Source: Bacillota bacterium (GTDB lineage Bacteria; Bacillota; Clostridia; Christensenellales; Aristaeellaceae). From it: a DNA stretch of 8,884 nucleotides. Made by a program: the position numbers and the translations under genes. The stretch is from positions 1 through 8,884 of the forward strand of contig JAGVSV010000205.1 in assembly GCA_019137115.1 (NCBI GenBank). Direction: 5' to 3'. Below, piece after piece: positions 1-7,256 of this stretch (position 1 is the stretch's first letter; the number at the start of each line of letters is the position of its first letter). The notes under the pieces were generated by a model that worked only from the letters and a program-made list of their open reading frames with translations, had not been told where the DNA came from and ran no database searches.

Positions 1-533
1 TGATCGTCAGCGATATCAGCGCCGAGGCATTGAGCAAAGCGGAAACGCTGCTCAGGCGGCACGGTCTTCAGGCCCGTGCCCGCTTTGTCATCGCGGACGG
101 CTTTGACGCTGTCAACGAGCCGGTAGATACCATCGCGGTGATGGGCATGGGCGGCGCGGCGATTGCCAGTATGTTGGGAAAAGCCGACCGGGCAGGCAAC
201 GCCAACCTGGTGCTCTCTGCCCACACCGGGCAGCCGGAGTTGCGCAAGGCGCTTTGGCACGCAGGGTATACGCTTGACCATGAGCAGGTTGTGCGCAGTG
301 CCGGTCGGTTTTACACGGTGATGAACGCGCGTCGCGGCGCCGCCGACTATACGCCGCAGCAGCTGTACATGGGGCACGGGCTGTGGGCGGCACATCCTGC
401 GGATGTCACGGCATACCTTGTTTGGCGGCTGGGCGTTGTGTCTGCCCAGCGCGGTGCCGACACCGCGCAACACATACAATGGCTTGAGGAGGCGCTGCAT
501 GATGCCCAAAGCAACCGTCCGGACGATCTATGA
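1..533 (+). CDS. trmK: tRNA (adenine(22)-N1)-methyltransferase TrmK, 3' part (5' end outside window)
   Basis: The frame is open from base 3 and has no stop before the window edge, so the gene begins upstream. A TTG at 30 lies inside conserved sequence (DISAEAL before it) and is not the real start. About 177 residues are visible; Bacillus TrmK has roughly 240, so the N-terminal SAM-binding glycine loop is outside. The visible part has the MGMGG motif (nt 141-155) that follows the SAM site in this family, then a segment reading LVLSAHTGQPELRKAL and a GRFYTV stretch, matching the TrmK order (LQPN-like strand, LR-W, GY-I-E, GK-YE). The enzyme methylates N1 of A22 in the tRNA D-loop using S-adenosylmethionine, in the cytosol. 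It is followed by nif3 with a 35-nt overlap, the same pairing as yqfN-yqfO in Bacillus subtilis, where sigA lies just upstream. By analogy rpoD may precede this window; that is inference. Confidence 0.9.
   Translation, partial: IVSDISAEALSKAETLLRRHGLQARARFVIADGFDAVNEPVDTIAVMGMGGAAIASMLGKADRAGNANLVLSAHTGQPELRKALWHAGYTLDHEQVVRSAGRFYTVMNARRGAADYTPQQLYMGHGLWAAHPADVTAYLVWRLGVVSAQRGADTAQHIQWLEEALHDAQSNRPDDL
486..492 (+). promoter_or_regulatory. Ribosome binding site that sets the nif3 start
   Basis: GAGGAGG lies inside the end of trmK, 6 nt before the ATG at 499 and 9 nt before the ATG at 502. It supports starting nif3 here rather than at upstream in-frame codons such as the one at 403, and implies translation coupled to trmK. 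Confidence 0.7.
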
Positions 534-1269
534 CTGGCTGAATACCGTTGCTCCGTTTGATACACAGGAGGAGGATGACAACAGCGGCTTGCTGGTGGGC
601 AGCATGAACATGGACGTGCAAAGCGTGCTGCTGGCACTGGACGTTACGCCCGGGGTGCTGGAGGAAGCGGCATCGCTGGACGCCCAGTTGATCATCGCCC
701 ATCATCCGCTGATGTTCGCGCCCGTTCAGGTGATCACCGATGACGCGTATGAAGGCTCTCTGGTGGCGCGGCTGATCCGTGACCGGCGGTCGCTGATCGC
801 GGCGCACACCAACGCCGACCAGAGCGAATATTCCGGCACGCGGGCGGTGGCGGAGCTGCTGGGGCTGACGAACCTTCAGCGGGAAGGCCCCTATGTATGG
901 GCAGGTGACCTGCCGGAACCCGCAACCGTACACGCGCTGGTACAACATGCGCAGTGTGTCCTGGGCGGCACACCCGTCGCGCACGGCGCGGGGGAACGCG
1001 TCGTGCGTACATTGGCCATCGCGGGCGGTTCATACAGCCAGGGGTATGCGGAAGCGGCGAGCCTGGGCGCGCAGGCATTGTTGACCGGTGAGGTGCGCCA
1101 CCACCACGCATTGTACGCCAACGCCGCCGGTGTAACGCTGATCGCAGCCGGCCACGCGGAAACCGAAATGCCCATGCTGCCCAGGCTCGCCCGCGGTTTA
1201 CAAACCCACCTGAATAACGTACAATGTAAGGCAGCGGTTCACGTTTCATCCGTACATCCATACGGGTGA
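499..1269 (+). CDS. Nif3-like dinuclear metal-center protein (short form)
   Basis: This 256-residue protein belongs to the Nif3/YbgI/YqfO family, a widespread cytosolic metal-binding family with unsettled function (annotated as a GTP cyclohydrolase I type 2 homolog). All family metal motifs are visible: IIAHHP with His68-His69, AHTNAD with His103 and Asp107, and the C-terminal GHAETE with His219 and Glu223. The TGEVRHH segment (about 193-202) matches the TGD-x-x-HH family motif. The length matches the short E. coli YbgI type; it lacks the extra central domain of about 120 residues in Bacillus YqfO. Two adjacent ATGs (499, 502) are possible starts. Either is preferred to starts further upstream, because family homology begins here and a good ribosome binding site precedes it. 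The gene overlaps trmK by 35 nt and sits 21 nt before the zinc-ribbon gene, so co-transcription is likely. The family call is firm; the biochemical role is not. Confidence 0.92.
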   Translation: MMPKATVRTIYDWLNTVAPFDTQEEDDNSGLLVGSMNMDVQSVLLALDVTPGVLEEAASLDAQLIIAHHPLMFAPVQVITDDAYEGSLVARLIRDRRSLIAAHTNADQSEYSGTRAVAELLGLTNLQREGPYVWAGDLPEPATVHALVQHAQCVLGGTPVAHGAGERVVRTLAIAGGSYSQGYAEAASLGAQALLTGEVRHHHALYANAAGVTLIAAGHAETEMPMLPRLARGLQTHLNNVQCKAAVHVSSVHPYG

Positions 1270-1290
1270 TGCCGGCCGCGAGGAGGAGTT

Positions 1291-1992
1291 ATGGGTCAGT
1301 TAGAACTGCTATGGGAATACCAGCAGTCCGATGTAGAAGTGTACAACCTGAACCGCCTGATCAAGCGGTCGCCCAAGCGCATGAAGCTACTCAAGTTGCG
1401 CGATTCGCTCAAGGAGCAGCAAGCGCTTTTGAAGTCCATTGAGGACGAAGTGCTGGCGATGGTGGACAGGTCGGACGCGCTCAAGGACGCGGTCAGCCTG
1501 ATGGAGGATCAGCTCAAGCAGCTGCAGGGACGCATCCAGGAAAACCCTGCCGCCAGCAGCATGGATGTGCAGGGGTACATGGATGAAGCCGCGCGCATCG
1601 CCGGCAGCCTGGACGAGTATGACCAGGAAATCCGCAACATCCGCCGCAGCGCGACGGAGCGCGACAAGCGCCAGCGGGACATCAAGGTGCGCGCCATCCG
1701 CAGCAAGCAGGAGTTTGACGACCTGCGCGTGGAATATGAGATTGAGTACAAGGAAAAGGCGGAGGAGCTCGAACGGTTGAGGGCCATCGCCAAGTCCAAG
1801 ATGGAAGGGATCGACCCGGAGTACCTGGAACGGTATGAGGCGATCAAACAGCGCTGCATGCCGCCGATGGCCAAAATCGTTGACGGGCAGTGCGGCGGAT
1901 GCAACATGGGTTTTCCATCCTCGGTGCTGCGGGACATTAAGTCCGGCCGGCCCGTGGAATGCGAAACATGCGGGCGGTTGATCGTAGGATAG
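1291..1992 (+). CDS. Coiled-coil C4-type zinc-ribbon protein (COG1579 family)
   Basis: This 233-residue protein has no signal peptide. Residues about 10-185 are highly charged and heptad-like with many Lys, Glu, Arg and Leu, predicting a long antiparallel coiled coil. The C-terminus carries a zinc ribbon with CGGC (Cys201, Cys204) and CETC (Cys224, Cys227), followed by the GRLIV ending typical of the family. The architecture matches COG1579, to which the Helicobacter protein HP0958 (FlgZ/CdsZ) belongs; nucleic-acid or ribosome-related binding is proposed for that group but cannot be read from sequence. AGGAGGAG at 1281-1288 directly precedes the ATG at 1291. It lies 21 nt after nif3 and ends about 15 nt before the rnpB 5' end, so the three protein genes and possibly rnpB may share a transcript. 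No key cysteine is missing. Confidence 0.88.
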   Translation: MGQLELLWEYQQSDVEVYNLNRLIKRSPKRMKLLKLRDSLKEQQALLKSIEDEVLAMVDRSDALKDAVSLMEDQLKQLQGRIQENPAASSMDVQGYMDEAARIAGSLDEYDQEIRNIRRSATERDKRQRDIKVRAIRSKQEFDDLRVEYEIEYKEKAEELERLRAIAKSKMEGIDPEYLERYEAIKQRCMPPMAKIVDGQCGGCNMGFPSSVLRDIKSGRPVECETCGRLIVG

Positions 1993-2007
1993 TAAGATAG
2001 CCTATTG

Positions 2008-2337
2008 ATTGAGGCAGCTGAATGGCCGCGTGCCGAAAGGCATGAGGAAAGTCCGAGCACCACAGGGCAGGGTGCCAGCTAACGGCTGGTGGAGGCGACT
2101 CCAAGGCGAGTGCAACAGAGAGATACCGCCGGGTTTCCCGGCAAGGGTGGAAAGGTGCGGTAAGAGCGCACCGGCGGCCTGGCAACTGGTCCGTCATGTA
2201 AACCCCACCTGGTGCAAGATAGAAGGGGGCATATGGATTGCCCGTCCCGCTCCCGTTATCGCATCAGCAGCCTGGCGACAGGCTGCGCAGATAGATGGCC
2301 ATTCACGACAGAACTCGGCTTACAGGCTGCGCTCATT
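2008..2337 (+). ncRNA. rnpB: RNase P RNA, bacterial class A
   Basis: This is the catalytic RNA that removes tRNA 5' leaders. The universal GAGGAAAGTCC block is at 2044-2054 and the 3' conserved ACGACAGAACTCGG block begins at 2305. Helices traceable by eye: P1 2011-2018 with 2326-2334 (one bulge), P2 2019-2027 with 2297-2305 (9 perfect pairs), P3 as GTGCC-GAAA-GGCAT at 2030-2043, P6 GGGC 2065-2068 with GCCC 2240-2243, P16 2225-2230 with 2249-2254, P17 2235-2237 with 2245-2247, and P18 2267-2274 with 2279-2286 closed by a GCGA tetraloop. P6 and P16-P17 mark class A, the common bacterial form, not the class B of Bacilli. The L15 loop that normally carries GGU looks degenerate (see findings). The ends are set by P1 and are uncertain by a few bases. 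A -10-like TAAGAT at 1993-1998 lacks a good -35, so its promoter is unresolved. Confidence 0.97.
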
Positions 2338-2341
2338 GACA

Positions 2342-2370
2342 GGGAACCGGCTTTCGGGCCGGTTTTCCTT
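2342..2370 (+). terminator. Intrinsic terminator of rnpB
   Basis: The stem AACCGGC (2345-2351) pairs with GCCGGTT (2358-2364) around the loop TTTCGG. It can be extended by G-T and G-C pairs at its base and is followed by a T-rich run (TTTTCCTT). It sits just after the rnpB 3' end. Confidence 0.8.
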
Positions 2371-2402
2371 CACCTGTTCTTCACATAGAAAGGCAACGGA
2401 TA

Positions 2403-2411
2403 TGATATACT
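2403..2411 (+). promoter_or_regulatory. Probable extended -10 promoter of the pyruvate kinase-like gene
   Basis: TGA-TATACT forms a TGn extended -10 element (TATACT at 2406-2411), which does not need a strong -35. TTCACA at 2380-2385 lies 20 bp upstream, too far for a standard -35. Transcription would begin near 2418, about 23 nt before the start codon. It lies between the rnpB terminator and the gene's ribosome binding site. Confidence 0.5.
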
Positions 2412-2440
2412 GACCTCAGCATACATGAGGAGGGGCACGC

Positions 2441-3916
2441 ATGGCGATTCGTCAGGTGCGCGAAACCCTGGAAAAACTGCTGGCGCTTCAGCACCAGGTG
2501 GAGCGCGATGGGGAGAGATTATACGACGGCTGGAAGGACGACATCACGCGCGAAACCTTTCACACCAGCGCCCGCAATCTGGCGCACTATATGGCGCTGC
2601 GGCGCAATGAACTAAGCACCCTGCAGTGGGCCTCCATGGGGCGGCTGGAGGCCCGCGTGCTGCCCACCCTGCAAGCCGTAGCGGCCAGTTGCGCCCACAT
2701 TGTGGGGGATGAAGACATGCAGTTTGACTATCCGCTGCGCGAGGATTTCGTGCTGGGGGAACAGCTGCTGGACGACAACGCGGAGCAGACATTAGGCCCG
2801 GAGCCAGAGAAGCGCTACACCCGCATCATGGTGACGATGCCCACTGAGGCTGCGCGCGATCCCTCGATCATCGATGGCCTGGTGGAGCAGGGCATGGAAA
2901 TCGCGCGCATCAACTGCTCCCACGACGATGAAAGCGTGTGGCTGGCCATGATCGAGCAGGTGCGCCAGGCGGAGCGCACCCACAACCGCACCTGCCGTGT
3001 GAGCATGGAGATTCCCGGCCCCAAAATCCGCATCGACCGCCTGCTGACCACGCAACGCAAGGCGCGCGTGCTGCGCGGCGACCGCATTTTCTTAACGGGC
3101 AACAAAGGCATGTTTCTGCCCGCCGGCATTTCCACCGCCATCCGGTGTACCATCCCTGAAATCATTGACTACTTGGCTGAAGGCGAGCCGGTGATCATCG
3201 ACGACGGCCACATCGAATGCGTCGTGGCGGAGCGGATGGACGACGGCGTGATCCTGTCGGTGACGCGTGTGGTCCGCGAGCGCGGCATCCTGCTGCGCCC
3301 CGAAAAGGGCATCAACTTCCCCGGCCTGGACTACCGCGTCCCGCTGCTGTCCCACCGGGATGAACAGATATTGGACTTCATCTGCAAGAACGCCGATGTG
3401 ATCGGCTGCTCCTTCGTGCGCGACCGCGAGGACATCGCGCTGCTGCGGGAGGAGATCAACAAGCGCCTGCCTGCGCCGGATTCCATGCCCATCATCATCA
3501 AGATCGAAACGCTGGATTCCATGCGCGTGTTGCCCGAAATCCTGGTGGCGGCGGCCTCGCACGTGCCCACCGCCGTGATGATCGCGCGGGGTGACCTCGC
3601 CGTTGAGGTGGGCTATGAGCGGCTGTCGGAGTACCAGGAGGAAATCCTGTGGATCTGCGAGGCTGCGCATGTGCCCGTGATCTGGGCCACCCAGGTGGCG
3701 GAAACCATGGTGCAAACGGGCATCCCAACAAGAGCCGAGGTTTCCGACATCACGCTGGCCGCCAAGTCCGAATGCATCATGCTCAACAAGGGGGAGCACA
3801 TCAACGAAGCGGTGCTGCTGGTGGGGGATATCCTGACCAAGTTTGAAAAGCACGTCTACAAGAAAACAGCCATCTTGCGCAAGCTGTCCATCGCCAGCGA
3901 AATGTTCGACGATTAG
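2441..3916 (+). CDS. Pyruvate kinase-like protein with N-terminal extension and no C-terminal domain
   Basis: This 491-residue cytosolic protein starts at ATG 2441, 7 nt after AGGAGG (2428-2433). Residues 1 to about 125 form a helical extension (ARNLAHYMALRRNELSTLQ at 44-62) absent from ordinary pyruvate kinases. From about 126 to 470 it follows the pyruvate kinase barrel with an inserted B domain (about 200-285). Recognisable are ARINCSH (Arg156, Asn158, Ser160), GPKIR (193-197), KGINFPG (289-295), IIIKIET with the catalytic-type Lys354 and metal-ligand Glu356, ARGDLA with Asp385, ATQ with Thr417, and PTRAE (429-433). Two motifs are altered: the usual DTKGPEIR reads EIPGPKIR, and MLSGETA reads MLNKGE. 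The usual C-terminal effector-binding domain of about 120 residues is missing. Family knowledge says Lys in place of Glu in GPEIR goes with potassium independence. It may make pyruvate and ATP from phosphoenolpyruvate and ADP, or act on another substrate. Homology is firm, activity unproven. Confidence 0.85.
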   Translation: MAIRQVRETLEKLLALQHQVERDGERLYDGWKDDITRETFHTSARNLAHYMALRRNELSTLQWASMGRLEARVLPTLQAVAASCAHIVGDEDMQFDYPLREDFVLGEQLLDDNAEQTLGPEPEKRYTRIMVTMPTEAARDPSIIDGLVEQGMEIARINCSHDDESVWLAMIEQVRQAERTHNRTCRVSMEIPGPKIRIDRLLTTQRKARVLRGDRIFLTGNKGMFLPAGISTAIRCTIPEIIDYLAEGEPVIIDDGHIECVVAERMDDGVILSVTRVVRERGILLRPEKGINFPGLDYRVPLLSHRDEQILDFICKNADVIGCSFVRDREDIALLREEINKRLPAPDSMPIIIKIETLDSMRVLPEILVAAASHVPTAVMIARGDLAVEVGYERLSEYQEEILWICEAAHVPVIWATQVAETMVQTGIPTRAEVSDITLAAKSECIMLNKGEHINEAVLLVGDILTKFEKHVYKKTAILRKLSIASEMFDD

Positions 3917-3928
3917 GCTCTGCATACG

Positions 3929-3967
3929 AAAACGGCGCGCCCCACACATTTGCGGGCGCGCCGTTTT
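3929..3967 (+). terminator. Bidirectional intrinsic terminator between convergent genes
   Basis: AAAACGGCGCGCCC (3929-3942) pairs perfectly with GGGCGCGCCGTTTT (3954-3967) around an 11-nt loop. T-tracts follow on the + strand, and the A-run at 3929-3932 supplies T residues on the - strand. It can therefore end both the pyruvate kinase-like gene (+, stop at 3916) and the alpha-mannosidase gene (-, stop at 3986). Confidence 0.88.
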
Positions 3968-3985
3968 CCTTTGCTGCGTTATGCG

Positions 3986-6900
3986 TTACGCCAGTTTCAC
4001 GCGCAGGGTTTTCACCTGGAAGGTATGGAAGCGCAAATCGACGTGGTTGGAGTCGCCGAGGCTTTCCAGCGGGTTTTCCAGCATGTCACATTCCGTCACC
4101 GACTGCACCGGCAGGTTGATGGACAGCGTGCAATTCGTGTCCGCTCCCTTGGCTTCGTACAGCCGCAGGATCAGGTCGCCGCTCTGGTCTTCGGCGGGCT
4201 TGACCGTGTCGATGAACACATTGGGCGCGTCCACCTGGAAGGCGCTGAAGCTTTCCAGGCTGCCCTTGGCGACCGTGGCGGGCACGTTCAGGTCATAGGC
4301 TTCGCGCACCACCGGCGCGTCCAGGAAACTGCCTTCCCAGCCCAGGAACGCATAGGTAAATGTATGCGTGCCGTTGTCAGCCCGCATCTCAGGCGAGGCG
4401 CTGGCGCGCAGCAGGGTCAGGCGCATTTCGTTGTCATGCAGGCTGATGCCGTACTTGCAGTCGTTGAGCACCGCGGCTCCGTGGCTTTGATCGCACAGCG
4501 CGGTATACCGCTGGTTGCACACCTCAAAGCGGTCGCTGTCATAGGGACGGGAGCGGTGCGTGGGCCGGCGCATGTAGCCAAACTGGATTTCATTGATGCC
4601 TTCGGTGGCGCGCACATCCACCGGGAAAGCGACCTTCAGCAGGCGGTGCAGCTCGTTCCACTCCACCGTTGTGACGAAATCCAGCCGTCCGCTGTGGGCG
4701 CACAGGCGGATTTCCTGTGAAAATGCCGAGTTGCCGATGGTGCGCGTTACCTTGAGCGATGCCCGTAAGCCTTCGGATTCCAGCACCGTAATGGTGGCAG
4801 ACTCATCAAGCGCCACCGGCTGCAGCTCGTAGTTGGAGTCAATATCCCACGCGTCAAACAGGCGGGGCACATCCTTGTACATCAACAGCTTGTTCATGGG
4901 CCCAGCCGCAAACTCCCGCCCGGTTGACTTGTCCGTAAAGGATGTGATCTCGCCCAAGGCGTTGAACGCGACGGACACATGATCGTTGGTCAGCGTGGCC
5001 GTATTGCCGCTGACCTTGGCGTGACAGCCGCCTGCTGTCGTGGCTTTCTGCGCGGGCGCGAGTGACACCGCGCCCATTGAGGGCAAATCGACCAGCGCCA
5101 GCGCCCCGGAAGCATGCGCCTGCGTCGGAACGGCTGTGCCGTCGCTGGTGACGGCGCCATTTGCGTACGCCTCGGGTAACGCCACGACAGCCTGCCTGGC
5201 AAACGAAAGCGAGTTGAACACCGTGACCCCCTCATCGCCGTTGGCAAGGCGCCGCCTGGCGTCCTCGGCATGGCCCAGGGCCGCTTCCCGGATCTTCGTG
5301 TGATCCCGTTGGGCTTCGTCATAAACCCGCGCGATGGACGAGCCGGGCAGAATGTCGTGGAACTGGTTAAGCAACAGCAGCTTCCACTGCGCGTCCATGT
5401 CCGCGTACGGATAGGCAAAGCCCTGGATTTGGGCCAGCGCGCCCCACACCTCCGCTTCGCGCAGACTCAGCTCGCCCAGTCGGTTCCCCTTTTTGACGGC
5501 CGCCTGCGCGGTGTACACGCCGCGATGGGCGGAGAAATACAGCTCACCGACATAGGTGTGGTTGGGCCCTCCGGCCGCTTCCATATCGGCAAAGAACGTG
5601 ATGGGCGAGGCCACCTTTACACGGGGCATCCCTTCCAGGTCTTCCTCGCGGTTGAGCATTTCGATATAGTCGCGGCACGGGCCGCCGCCGCCGTCCCCGT
5701 AGCCGAAAGGGAACAGGAAGGCATCCAGCCCGCGCTTCTCCACGCGCTTGTTCCACGCCTCGCAGATTTCCTTGGGATCGGTGCGGTAGGTATAGCTGGT
5801 GGGCAGGAAGGTGTCAATCGCCGTTCCATCGGCACCCTGCCAGGTGAAGTAGTGGTAGGGGAAACGGTCGCCCTCGTTGTAGGACCAGAAGATCTTCTGG
5901 GTCACCAGGTACTTGACGCCGCATCCCTTGAGGATCTGCGGCAGCGCGGCGGAGTAGCCGAAGCTGTCCGGCAGCCAGAGCATCTGGCTGTCCACGCCCA
6001 ATTCGTCCTGAAAGAACCGTTTGCCGTGCATCACCTGGCGGATCAGCGATTCTCCGCTGGTCATGTTGGTGTCCGGCTCCGCCCACATCGCGCCTTCCGC
6101 AATCCAGCGGCCGCCGCGGATGGCCTCGCGCACGCGCTCATATAGTTCCGGGTAATGCTCCCGGCACATCGCGTAGGACGCGGGCTGGCTTTGCAGGAAC
6201 ATATAGTTGGGGTACTCCTCCAGCAATCGCAGCTGGGCGGCAAAGGTACGCGCGGTCTTGCGGTGGGTTTCCGCCATTGGCCACAGCCATGCCAGATCCA
6301 GATGGGCATTGCCGATTGCGTAAAACATCGGCGCCGTCGAACCATTGTGCGCGGCCAGCGCGGGCGCCAGCACCTCCCGGGCGCGGCGGTAGCTTGCAAT
6401 GCGGTCATCCAGCGGCTGCTCAAAATCAGCTTCCAGCGTGAATTGCTCCAATGCCTCGGCGATCTTGTCCGCACGCAGCGTATTTTCATCCTGCTGCTCC
6501 AGCAACAGTCGCAGCGCCCAGACATCCATCAGCAGCTGGTAGGCTTCCTCATTCCACATACCCAGGGTACAGCGGCCGATTTTCGCGCGTTCGCCGTCCT
6601 TTTTGGGGTCCTGGTACGCGCCGGGCATCACCGGCCCAGTCGCGCATCCGCCCAGGGTGCTCTGCGGGAAAAAGTGCCCCGCATAGGCTTCCACCAGCAG
6701 TTCATGCGTGGTACCCGCTGGTTCGCCCACCGGCAGGAAATTGTCCACGATGTAGTGCAGCGGGTCGATCACCCAGTCCGCGCGGTAGGTGCCAAACGCC
6801 TGGTCGTCCAAAAAGATCGTGGCTTCACTGCCCACCGGCAGGTTCAGCGCGTAACGCGGCGCGCCGCCTTCAGGCACGGTGATGGTAGCCTTCAGCCAGC

Positions 6901-7099
6901 AATACTCATACATTTTGCCCCATTTGGTGCCCGCGGCGATGGGCAGGAAATCCCCCTGCATCGCCTGCTCCGGCGTCAAATGCTCCATCGTAAAAAAGCC
7001 CTCAAAGGCGATGTCGCGCAGCGGCAGGTAAATATCCTGCTTGAGCGTGTTGATCCAGTGCCCCAGACGACCCACCCATTCCGAATGCATGTACTTCAA
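3986..7099 (-). CDS. Alpha-mannosidase, glycoside hydrolase family 38 (cytosolic type)
   Basis: This 1037-residue enzyme should hydrolyse terminal alpha-linked mannose from mannosides or glycan fragments using a zinc ion and a retaining mechanism. GH38 landmarks are complete: GNAHLDLAW with zinc ligands His266 and Asp268, WLPDSFGYS with the nucleophile Asp378, FGYGDGGGG (465-473), and NQFHDILPGS with the third zinc ligand His581. Order: an N-terminal beta-rich domain (about 1-240), the catalytic barrel (about 255-515), the helical middle domain (about 520-605), then beta-sandwich C-terminal domains to 1037. There is no signal peptide, and the length resembles the cytosolic Ams1/MAN2C1 group. 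The start is TTG at 7097-7099: GGGAGGG lies 8 nt upstream of it, whereas the next ATG (fourth codon) would be 17 nt away. It is transcribed alone; no sugar transporter or regulator is adjacent here. Substrate linkage cannot be read from sequence. Confidence 0.95.
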   Translation of the reverse strand: MKYMHSEWVGRLGHWINTLKQDIYLPLRDIAFEGFFTMEHLTPEQAMQGDFLPIAAGTKWGKMYEYCWLKATITVPEGGAPRYALNLPVGSEATIFLDDQAFGTYRADWVIDPLHYIVDNFLPVGEPAGTTHELLVEAYAGHFFPQSTLGGCATGPVMPGAYQDPKKDGERAKIGRCTLGMWNEEAYQLLMDVWALRLLLEQQDENTLRADKIAEALEQFTLEADFEQPLDDRIASYRRAREVLAPALAAHNGSTAPMFYAIGNAHLDLAWLWPMAETHRKTARTFAAQLRLLEEYPNYMFLQSQPASYAMCREHYPELYERVREAIRGGRWIAEGAMWAEPDTNMTSGESLIRQVMHGKRFFQDELGVDSQMLWLPDSFGYSAALPQILKGCGVKYLVTQKIFWSYNEGDRFPYHYFTWQGADGTAIDTFLPTSYTYRTDPKEICEAWNKRVEKRGLDAFLFPFGYGDGGGGPCRDYIEMLNREEDLEGMPRVKVASPITFFADMEAAGGPNHTYVGELYFSAHRGVYTAQAAVKKGNRLGELSLREAEVWGALAQIQGFAYPYADMDAQWKLLLLNQFHDILPGSSIARVYDEAQRDHTKIREAALGHAEDARRRLANGDEGVTVFNSLSFARQAVVALPEAYANGAVTSDGTAVPTQAHASGALALVDLPSMGAVSLAPAQKATTAGGCHAKVSGNTATLTNDHVSVAFNALGEITSFTDKSTGREFAAGPMNKLLMYKDVPRLFDAWDIDSNYELQPVALDESATITVLESEGLRASLKVTRTIGNSAFSQEIRLCAHSGRLDFVTTVEWNELHRLLKVAFPVDVRATEGINEIQFGYMRRPTHRSRPYDSDRFEVCNQRYTALCDQSHGAAVLNDCKYGISLHDNEMRLTLLRASASPEMRADNGTHTFTYAFLGWEGSFLDAPVVREAYDLNVPATVAKGSLESFSAFQVDAPNVFIDTVKPAEDQSGDLILRLYEAKGADTNCTLSINLPVQSVTECDMLENPLESLGDSNHVDLRFHTFQVKTLRVKLA

Positions 7100-7107
7100 C
7101 GCGTTTT

Positions 7108-7114
7108 CCCTCCC
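7108..7114 (-). promoter_or_regulatory. Ribosome binding site that sets the TTG start of the alpha-mannosidase
   Basis: GGGAGGG on the - strand is 8 nt before the TTG at 7097-7099 and 17 nt before the first in-frame ATG. The spacing favours the TTG start. Confidence 0.65.
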
Positions 7115-7123
7115 TGCTCTCTA

Positions 7124-7136
7124 TTCACTCTGTGAA
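7124..7136 (-). promoter_or_regulatory. Inverted repeat in the alpha-mannosidase leader, possible operator
   Basis: A perfect inverted repeat TTCAC-N3-GTGAA lies between the predicted transcription start (near 7145) and the ribosome binding site. That is a typical place for a repressor to block elongation or initiation. The arms are only 5 bp, so chance is possible and no regulator family is assigned. Confidence 0.3.
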
Positions 7137-7151
7137 ACCCGAATCTTCTAA

Positions 7152-7180
7152 AGCATACCACAGCGCACGTTCCGCTTCAA
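7152..7180 (-). promoter_or_regulatory. Probable promoter of the alpha-mannosidase gene
   Basis: On the - strand TTGAAG (7175-7180) and TATGCT (7152-7157) are 17 bp apart, and TGG directly before the -10 gives a TGn extended -10. Transcription would start near 7145, leaving a leader of about 45 nt. It is divergent from the tRNA promoter; the roughly 75 bp between them (7181-7256) show no further signal. Confidence 0.5.
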
Positions 7181-7256
7181 TCCATTCCCGGGCAGCCCTT
7201 CGCCATTTTCCCGTTGCCACAAGCAGAAACGCTGGCAAACAATCCCGAATTCGGCG

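Noticed and set aside
403..498. Upstream extension of the Nif3-like protein to position 403
   Set aside because: The added residues are trmK in another frame, have no family similarity, and the ribosome binding site fits the ATGs at 499 and 502.
1978..2007. TTGATC/TAAGAT as a promoter for rnpB
   Set aside because: TTGATC (1978-1983) is only 9 bp before TAAGAT (1993-1998), and 17 bp after it there is no -10 match. The pair is not convincing and is not listed as a promoter.
2009..2413. + strand open frame across rnpB
   Set aside because: It covers the whole RNase P RNA, whose conserved blocks and paired helices explain the sequence; the translation resembles no protein.
3092..3949. - strand open frame of 285 codons opposite the pyruvate kinase-like gene
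   Set aside because: It is the mirror frame of a clear coding region, is rich in His, Asp and Gln, has no recognisable motif and overlaps the terminator.
3950..7135. Long + strand open frames at 3950-4720, 5270-6145 and 6155-7135
   Set aside because: They lie antisense to the GH38 gene, whose full set of catalytic motifs is on the - strand. Their translations are Arg-, Gln- and His-rich with no family motif, as expected from antisense frames of GC-rich coding DNA.
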